Source: Massilia sp. Bi118 (lineage in GTDB: Bacteria; Pseudomonadota; Gammaproteobacteria; Burkholderiales; Burkholderiaceae_D). From it: a DNA stretch of 64,000 nucleotides. The notes below the pieces were generated by a model that did no database searches, was not told where the DNA came from, and saw only the letters and a program-made list of their open reading frames with translations. Positions 58,868 to 64,000 of this stretch are shown here, in pieces. Positions within the stretch are counted from its first letter, which is position 1. Every line of letters starts with the position of its first letter. The position numbers were made by a program, and so were the translations under genes. The stretch covers positions 62,001-126,000 of the forward strand of contig NZ_CAKKMV010000010.1 of the NCBI RefSeq assembly GCF_918697865.1, in the 5' to 3' direction.

Positions 58868-59830
58868 TCACCCCCGCTTCACCGCATGCAGCCAGACCGC
58901 CGCAATCCGCTCCACCTTTTCATACCCCTCGCACTCCAGCTGCCCGCCAAAAATATCCGGGTCCAGCTCTTCATAGCGCCATTCCCCGCAGGCTTCGTCC
59001 AGCAACGGCCGGATCGCCGTCAGGAAAGGGTCTTCGCCGGCGACGATCGCAACGCCGGTATACAGCAACAGGCTGCCGCCAGGATGCAGCCGGGAAAGCC
59101 CGGCCTTGACGATCTGGATCGACAGTTCGGCCCCATGCTCGCCGCCGCCGTGGCGGTAGGGGAGCTCGTCCGGGTCGAGGATGTAGGGCGGATTCGACAT
59201 CACCAGGTCGAAGTGGCCGTCGACGCCGTCCAGCAGGTTGCTGCGGCAGGGGATAAGCCTGGTCGCGCCGTTCAGCTCGGCATTGATTTCAGTGAGCGTG
59301 AGCGCGTCCTCGTTGATGTCGGCGCCATAGACGGCGGCGTCTGGACAGCAAAGTGCCAGCTCGATGGCGGCCGGCCCGGCGCCGCAGCCGATGTCGCCCG
59401 CGCGGCGGACCGGGCGGCTCAGCAGGGGCGAGGCCAGCGCGCGCTTCAGGGCAGCGACGTAGCGATAGGTGTCGGGGCCGAAGAACACGGCGTCGTCGTC
59501 GTCGGTCGGGAATGCGGAGTGAAAATACAGCTGCCCGGCTATGGTCGAGGCGCGGATGCGGGGGCGGTGGCCGGCTTCGCTTTCCTGTCCGATGTCCTCG
59601 CGCAGCCCGCTTTCCACCAGCAGGGCGTCGATCTCGGCCGGCAGTACGCCGTCGCGGTAAGGTCGGCTCCAGCCGAACACGTCGCGCAGGCCGTGGGCCC
59701 AGGCGTTCTCCGCGCGCCGGTTGACGCGCCGGTGGGTGGCCGGGGTGACGGTCGTGAAACGGTAATCCTGGTCGCGCAGGCGGCGGCCGAGGGCGGCGAG
59801 GGCGGCTGGGGAGCGGAGATCGAGGGTCAT
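58868..59830 (-). CDS. Class I SAM-dependent methyltransferase (HemK/PrmC-like NPPY)
   Basis: 320 residues. A distinct N-terminal domain (about 1-125) precedes the Rossmann core with motif I DIGCGAGPAAIE and the NPPY motif (MSNPPYILDPDEL), which marks N-methyltransferases acting on glutamine or adenine amines. It is not PrmC itself by overall length and N-terminus; the target (protein, RNA or DNA) is open. Ends 62 nt from the convergent second tRNA-Ser. Confidence 0.85.
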   Translation of the reverse strand: MTLDLRSPAALAALGRRLRDQDYRFTTVTPATHRRVNRRAENAWAHGLRDVFGWSRPYRDGVLPAEIDALLVESGLREDIGQESEAGHRPRIRASTIAGQLYFHSAFPTDDDDAVFFGPDTYRYVAALKRALASPLLSRPVRRAGDIGCGAGPAAIELALCCPDAAVYGADINEDALTLTEINAELNGATRLIPCRSNLLDGVDGHFDLVMSNPPYILDPDELPYRHGGGEHGAELSIQIVKAGLSRLHPGGSLLLYTGVAIVAGEDPFLTAIRPLLDEACGEWRYEELDPDIFGGQLECEGYEKVERIAAVWLHAVKRG

Positions 59831-59970
59831 TGCGCCAGCATGAAGTGCCGCGCGCGGGCGCTCCGTGCGCGAGCGAACATAGCGGCCCTTCCATTAAAAT
59901 TGCCGATATGTGAAAGCTCGAACATACCCGGTGTGCCCGCTTGCGCATACTGGCGCCAGGGAGGAACACC

Positions 59971-60156
59971 ATGAGCACGAGAATGCCTGACACGGCGCCG
60001 AAGACGCGCCTGGACCGTGAAGTCGAACGCGAACGCCACGAGCGCGAGCTGCATGACGAGCAGCGCGCGGGCCTGGCCGTGGACGAGGAGTTCCGCCTCA
60101 AGGATGCGCGGGAACAAAGAGGGGCCGTGAGCCTCAGGCGCCCGCTTGGGCGATAA
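59971..60156 (+). CDS. Small highly charged protein, unknown
   Basis: 61 residues, rich in Arg and Glu (LDREVERERHERELHDEQR), predicted helical. A GGGAGGA ribosome site lies five to six bases before the ATG at 59971. The gap to the zinc peptidase is 10 nt, so the two are likely co-transcribed. No family recognised. Confidence 0.65.
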   Translation: MSTRMPDTAPKTRLDREVERERHERELHDEQRAGLAVDEEFRLKDAREQRGAVSLRRPLGR

Positions 60157-60166
60157 GGAGAAGATG

Positions 60167-61033
60167 ATGCGTTGGCAAGGCGACGAACAGAGCAACAATG
60201 TGGAGGACCGGCGCGGCGGTGGCGGTGGCGGCTTCGGTATCGGCGGCGGCACGGTGGGGATCGGGTCGATCGTCATCGCGCTGCTCGGTTCCTGGTTCTT
60301 CGGCGTCTCGCCGAGCACCATCCTGAGCCTGCTGTCCGGCGGCTCGCCGGCCCAGGTGCAGCAGGCGCCGTCGCATCCGCCCGCGAACGACCAGGAAACC
60401 CAGTTCGTGCGCACGGTGCTGCGCTATACCGAAACCACCTGGACCCAGATCTTCAAGGCCAACGGCGCGAGCTACCAGCCACCGGTGCTGGTGCTGTACG
60501 ACGACCACACCAAAACCGAGGGCTGCGGCATGGGAGAAGCCGCCGTCGGACCCTTCTACTGCCCGGCCGACCGCAAGGTTTACATCGACCTGACCTTCTT
60601 CCGCATGATGCAGCAGCGCTTCAAGGTCGGCGGCGAGTTCACCCAGGCCTACGTGATTGCCCACGAGGTCGGCCACCACGTGCAGAACCTGCTGGGCATC
60701 TCCGGCAAGGTCGACGGCATGCGCAACCGCCTGTCCGAGACCGAAGCCAACGCGCTCTCGGTGCGGGTCGAACTGCAGGCCGACTGCTTCGCCGGCGTCT
60801 GGGCCTACCACACCAACGAGGCCAAGCAGATCATCGAACAGGGCGACGTCGAGTCGGCCCTGGCGGCGGCCAGCGCCATCGGCGACGATGCGCTGCAGCG
60901 CCAGTCGCGCGGCGAGGTCGTGCCGGATTCGTTTACGCACGGAACCTCGGCGCAGCGGGTTCGCTGGTTCACCAAGGGGCTGCAGACCGGCTCTGTCGAG
61001 CAGTGCAATACCTTCGAAGCACGTCAGCTCTGA
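60167..61033 (+). CDS. Neutral zinc metallopeptidase (YpfJ family)
   Basis: 288 residues from the ATG at 60167; the ATG just before it at 60164 is too close to the AAGGAG site. A Gly-rich start (RRGGGGGGFGIGGGTVGIG), one membrane helix (about 25-45), then a peptidase domain with HEVGHH and a downstream ELQADCFAGVWA glutamate/aspartate segment. Belongs to the putative neutral zinc metallopeptidases; substrate unknown. Followed by a clear terminator. Confidence 0.9.
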   Translation: MRWQGDEQSNNVEDRRGGGGGGFGIGGGTVGIGSIVIALLGSWFFGVSPSTILSLLSGGSPAQVQQAPSHPPANDQETQFVRTVLRYTETTWTQIFKANGASYQPPVLVLYDDHTKTEGCGMGEAAVGPFYCPADRKVYIDLTFFRMMQQRFKVGGEFTQAYVIAHEVGHHVQNLLGISGKVDGMRNRLSETEANALSVRVELQADCFAGVWAYHTNEAKQIIEQGDVESALAAASAIGDDALQRQSRGEVVPDSFTHGTSAQRVRWFTKGLQTGSVEQCNTFEARQL

Positions 61034-61053
61034 CGCTAGTCTTTCCCCACCGA

Positions 61054-61084
61054 ACGGCCGCCGCGTGCGGCCGTTTTTCTTTCC
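61054..61084 (+). terminator. Terminator after the zinc peptidase gene
   Basis: ACGGCCGC (61054-61061) pairs with GCGGCCGT (61067-61074) and is followed by TTTTCTTTCC. Confidence 0.88.
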
Positions 61085-61243
61085 AAATCTTAAGAAATTT
61101 CCCTTTAAAAACAATTACATAGTTAATTGTTCGAAAACCCGCGCACGTTTCCATGCGCATATCGCCTTTCTTGGCGTTTTGTCATAAGGTTCAGTCAAAG
61201 GCCTGATCTCGACAGGCGGGCCGCTAACCATCGAGGAGGACAT

Positions 61244-62428
61244 ATGCTGGCAATGAATTACCGGGGACCCTACCGCGTCCGCGCCGACCACAAGCCCGAT
61301 CCGGTCATCGAACACCCGGGCGACGCCATCGTGCGCGTCACGCGGACCTGCATCTGCGGTTCCGACCTGCACCTGTATCACGGCATGGTGCCGGATACCC
61401 GTGTCGGCCATACCTTCGGCCACGAGTTCATCGGCGTGGTCGAGGACGTCGGCTCCGACGTGCAGACCCTGAAGGTGGGCGACCGGGTGATGGTGCCGTT
61501 CAACCTGTTCTGCGGCTCCTGCTTCTTCTGCCAGCACGAACTGTACGGCAATTGCCACAACACGAATCCGGAATCGACCGCCGTCGGCGCCATCTACGGC
61601 TATTCGCACACGGCCGGCGGCTACGACGGCGGCCAGGCCGAATACGTGCGCGTGCCGATGGCCGACGTCGGCCCGATGGTGATCCCCGACGACATCCACG
61701 ACGACGACGCCGTGCTGCTGACCGACGTCACGCCGACCGGCTACCAGGCGGCCGAGATGGGGGACATCAGCGAAGGCGACACCGTCGTGATCTTCGGCGC
61801 CGGCCCGATCGGCATCATTGCCGCCAAGTCGGCCTGGCTGATGGGGGCGGGGCGCGTGATCGTGGTCGACGAGGTCGAATACCGCCTTGAATTCGTCAAG
61901 CGCTGGGCCCAGTGCGAGGTGGTCAACTTCCGCGAGGTCAACGACATGGCCGAGCACATCAAGAAGATGACGGACTGGATGGGCGCCGACGTTTGCATCG
62001 ACTGCGTGGGCGGGGACGCCGCCGGCTCGATCGCCCAGACCCTGACCGGGCGCCTGATGAAGGCCCAGGCCGGTTCGTCCACCGTGCTGCACTGGTGCAT
62101 CAACTCGGTGCGCAAGGGCGGCAATGTGTCGATCGTCGGCGTGTACGGCCCGACCTTCAACATGGTCCCGATGGGCAACGTGCTGAACAAGGGCCTGACG
62201 ATCCGCGCCAACCAGGCCAGCGTCAAGCGCCACCTGCCGCGCCTGATCGAGCACATCCGCGAGGGCCGCCTGAACCCGAAGGAAATCATCACCCACCGCG
62301 TGCCGCTGGAAGAAATCTCCGATGCCTATCACATCTTCTCCAGCAAACTCGACGGCTGCATCAAGACCGTCCTCATCCCGCCGCGCGCCCACGAGGTCCG
62401 CGCCGTCCAGGCCAGCGCACTGCATTAA
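61244..62428 (+). CDS. Zinc-dependent alcohol dehydrogenase (MDR family)
   Basis: 394 residues from the ATG at 61244, which has an ideal GAGGAGG site; codons upstream are open but lack one. Catalytic zinc ligands C38 (CICGSDLH), H60-E61 (GHEF), structural zinc C90, C93, C96 and C104, and the NAD loop GAGPIG are present. The family is the glutathione-independent formaldehyde dehydrogenase/threonine-type group by length and HGMVPDTRVGHTFGHE. Substrate not settled. The next gene starts 9 nt after its stop. Confidence 0.92.
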   Translation: MLAMNYRGPYRVRADHKPDPVIEHPGDAIVRVTRTCICGSDLHLYHGMVPDTRVGHTFGHEFIGVVEDVGSDVQTLKVGDRVMVPFNLFCGSCFFCQHELYGNCHNTNPESTAVGAIYGYSHTAGGYDGGQAEYVRVPMADVGPMVIPDDIHDDDAVLLTDVTPTGYQAAEMGDISEGDTVVIFGAGPIGIIAAKSAWLMGAGRVIVVDEVEYRLEFVKRWAQCEVVNFREVNDMAEHIKKMTDWMGADVCIDCVGGDAAGSIAQTLTGRLMKAQAGSSTVLHWCINSVRKGGNVSIVGVYGPTFNMVPMGNVLNKGLTIRANQASVKRHLPRLIEHIREGRLNPKEIITHRVPLEEISDAYHIFSSKLDGCIKTVLIPPRAHEVRAVQASALH

Positions 62429-62437
62429 GGAGATTCC

Positions 62438-63013
62438 ATGCAAACCCACGAACAAGTCGACGAACATTCGCACCAGCACCACCACACCGGCCACGCCGAC
62501 GAGCACCAGCAGGATTACCCGATGGTGCCGCAGCGGCCCTCGCGCGAACAGCTGGCCCACATCAAGGGCTGGGGCGCGGACCTGGACCGCAAGAACCGTC
62601 CGGCCGTGCCGATGGAGCGCACCCCGCCGCGCTTCATCCACGCGCATGAAGGCAAGCTGCCGCAGCAGCCGGAAACCGTCGAGATCCTGACCTCGACCGA
62701 GCGCCCCGGCATCACGCCGATCTTCGGCACCGTGCAGCCGCCGAAGGGCCTGTCCGGCATGCTGCGCCGACTGGCCTTCCGCTGGTCCGAGAACGACATG
62801 CGCCACTGGCTGATCCTGCTGGCCGCCGACCGCGTCAACGTGGTCGAGGGCATCGGCGAAGACCTGGCCAAGGGCAAGGTGCCGAACGTGCTGGCCGAGA
62901 TGGGCATCAAGTCCGAATGGGAGCACAACAAGGCCGGGCTGGTGAAGAAGGCGGCGATTGGCGCGGCGGTGGTTGGCACCGCCGTTTACCTGATGCGCCG
63001 CAGGGACCGCTGA
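62438..63013 (+). CDS. His-rich protein paired with the zinc dehydrogenase
   Basis: 191 residues. The first 27 residues are strongly His-rich (HSHQHHHTGHADEHQQ), then a soluble region with VPMERTPPRF, and a C-terminal hydrophobic helix (AAIGAAVVGTAVYLM) ending in RRRDR. No known family is recognised; the His tail could bind zinc, nickel or copper. Ribosome site AGGAG eight bases ahead, 9 nt after the dehydrogenase, so the two are one transcript. Confidence 0.75.
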   Translation: MQTHEQVDEHSHQHHHTGHADEHQQDYPMVPQRPSREQLAHIKGWGADLDRKNRPAVPMERTPPRFIHAHEGKLPQQPETVEILTSTERPGITPIFGTVQPPKGLSGMLRRLAFRWSENDMRHWLILLAADRVNVVEGIGEDLAKGKVPNVLAEMGIKSEWEHNKAGLVKKAAIGAAVVGTAVYLMRRRDR

Positions 63014-63021
63014 CCCAAGCA

Positions 63022-63129
63022 CGTCGTCCCCGCGAAGGCGGGATGGTGCCCCCGGCACCATCCCCCCAAGTTCTGCGAGCGTAGTCGAAACGCCAACAAA
63101 CTTGGGCCCCCGCCTGCGCGGGGGCGACG
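63022..63129. repeat. REP-like inverted pair, left unit interrupted
   Basis: Left unit starts CGTCGTCCCCGCGAAGGCGG (about 63022) and ends CCCCCAAGTT (to 63072), but a small palindrome, TGGTGCCCCCGGCACCA (63044-63060), is inserted where the other copies read straight through. The right unit (63099-63129) is the standard AACTTGGGCCCCCGCC...GGGGGCGACG. Confidence 0.85.
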
Positions 63130-63155
63130 ATACCAGGAGTACCGTCTCCTAATAC

Positions 63156-63191
63156 GCCCCACACCGGCCCGCCGCCGCTGTGGGGCTTTTT
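63156..63191 (+). terminator. Intrinsic terminator downstream of the REP pair
   Basis: GCCCCACA (63156-63163) pairs with TGTGGGGC (63179-63186) and is followed by TTTTTG. It ends the dehydrogenase/His-rich transcript. Confidence 0.82.
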
Positions 63192-63287
63192 GCGCTTGAG
63201 CAAATCTTTTAACGGAACCTCGTCCACACTCTGATGGTGCCCAAAGCAGAGCTTGCTTACGGCTGCCCAACCGATTGGAGACGAGAG

Positions 63288-64000
63288 ATGAACCAGCGTT
63301 CCCTCACACTTCTTGCAATTTTCCTCAGCCCAGCCCTTGCCGCGGCGCCGCTGCCGAACACCATGATGAGCGCGCCGGTGGCCGTCTCGCCGCAGGCGAA
63401 GGCCGGCATCGTCGCCCAACTCGAAGCGCGCCGGGCCCAGCGCGGCCTGGATGCGCGCCACGGCTTCGCGGTCCTGGTCACGCATCCTGGCATGCAGGGC
63501 ACCCAGGTGGCGCGCGTCGCGCATACCTGGAAGGGCGTGCCCATCTTCGGTTCCGAATCGGTGGTGGTGCTGGATGCGAACGGCCGCATCCAGTCCGAAT
63601 CCTGCTCGGAACGCCGTATCGGGCTCGGCAAGAACGCGGGAACGGCCGCCGCTGCCAACGGTCCGGCCGCCGATTTCAGCGTGGTCCCGGCCCTCACGGC
63701 CAAACAGGCAATCGACAAGGCGCTGGCTTCGCTCGGCGCGACCGCGAGCCATGTGGCCCCGCCCACCGCCGAGCTGATCGTGTATCCGGTGATGCGCACC
63801 GAGCGCACCGCGGCCGCGCGCGACAAGCAGGAATACGAACTGAACGCGCTCGACGTCGAGGACGTGGTCGACCATTACGAGCTGGCTTACCTGGTCCACA
63901 CCCGCATGCAGGTGGGCGACAAGCCGGTCTACCACGACACCGTGGTGAGCGCGCGCGACGGCAGCATCCTCGACCAGTGGAACATGCTGCAGACCGTGAT
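63288..64000 (+). CDS. M4 (thermolysin)-type metallopeptidase, N-terminal part, cut by window edge
   Basis: The first 237 residues are visible. A signal peptide (cleavage near LAA-A, about 19) is followed by a propeptide: an FTP-like segment with AHTWKGVPIFGSESVVVLD (about 80-98) and a PepSY-like region (YELAYLVHTRM, then VSARDGSILDQWNMLQT). That is the layout of secreted M4 proteases, whose propeptide folds and inhibits the enzyme. The catalytic HExxH domain would lie beyond the window, so the peptidase call is inferred from the propeptide. GGAG precedes the ATG. Confidence 0.82.
   Translation, partial: MNQRSLTLLAIFLSPALAAAPLPNTMMSAPVAVSPQAKAGIVAQLEARRAQRGLDARHGFAVLVTHPGMQGTQVARVAHTWKGVPIFGSESVVVLDANGRIQSESCSERRIGLGKNAGTAAAANGPAADFSVVPALTAKQAIDKALASLGATASHVAPPTAELIVYPVMRTERTAAARDKQEYELNALDVEDVVDHYELAYLVHTRMQVGDKPVYHDTVVSARDGSILDQWNMLQTV

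Overview
The window is about 64 kb of dense, GC-rich bacterial chromosome. Gene content and order (hemD-hemX-hemY-ppa, a PEP-CTERM protein, trxB/Smr/ftsK/lolA/rarA/serS followed by tRNA-Ser, glutamine-dependent NAD synthetase next to glnB) point to a betaproteobacterium of the Burkholderiales, most likely Oxalobacteraceae close to Massilia. That placement is inferred from gene families and order, not from a search. No phage, plasmid, transposase, rRNA or CRISPR locus was seen.

Layout. 1-3260 (+): end of hemD, then hemX, hemY and inorganic pyrophosphatase. 3322-5875 (-): three exported proteins (PEP-CTERM protein, post-PEP-CTERM-type small protein, zincin with PA domain). 6077-6178: inverted pair of a palindromic repeat seen again at 49.4 kb and 63.0 kb. 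6200-14333 (-): TonB-dependent receptor, alpha/beta hydrolase and a complete Liv-type ABC importer, facing a LysR regulator at 14606 across a region with two matching TGTGCA-N4-TGCACA palindromes. 14606-18242 (+): LysR, GNAT, membrane EAL phosphodiesterase with a degenerate GGDEF; convergent orphan fliD-like gene; mrdA (PBP2).

21633-33255 (+) is one tightly coupled respiratory operon of eleven genes: alternative complex III (actABCDEF), a small membrane protein, a SCO copper chaperone, and a caa3-type oxidase (subunits II with fused cytochrome c, I, III, IV). Subunit I carries YSHPAVY, the signature of A2-type heme-copper oxidases. Quinol electrons would pass from ACIII directly to the cytochrome c domain of the oxidase.

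33256-41561 (-) is a second striking operon. Seven genes (SDR, TPP-dependent pyruvate-oxidase-like enzyme, internally duplicated membrane protein, gluconate 2-dehydrogenase subunit 3-like protein, GMC dehydrogenase, FMN-dependent 2-hydroxy-acid oxidase, GH1-like protein) are joined by five ATGA overlaps and one 1-nt gap. Its substrate is unknown; it is the best candidate here for an undescribed pathway.

41627-64000 is mainly housekeeping: FemAB/GNAT-like protein, nadE, glnB, a lone receiver protein, a TRIC-type channel, a bacteriophytochrome kinase, Smr protein, trxB, ftsK, lolA, a TonB-C-domain protein, rarA, serS, two identical tRNA-Ser(CGA) genes, a methyltransferase, a YpfJ-type zinc peptidase, a zinc alcohol dehydrogenase with a His-rich partner, and the start of an M4-type metallopeptidase cut by the window edge. 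Most neighbours overlap or abut. Strong intrinsic terminators follow ppa, each tRNA and the YpfJ-type peptidase gene, and one lies upstream of the final gene.
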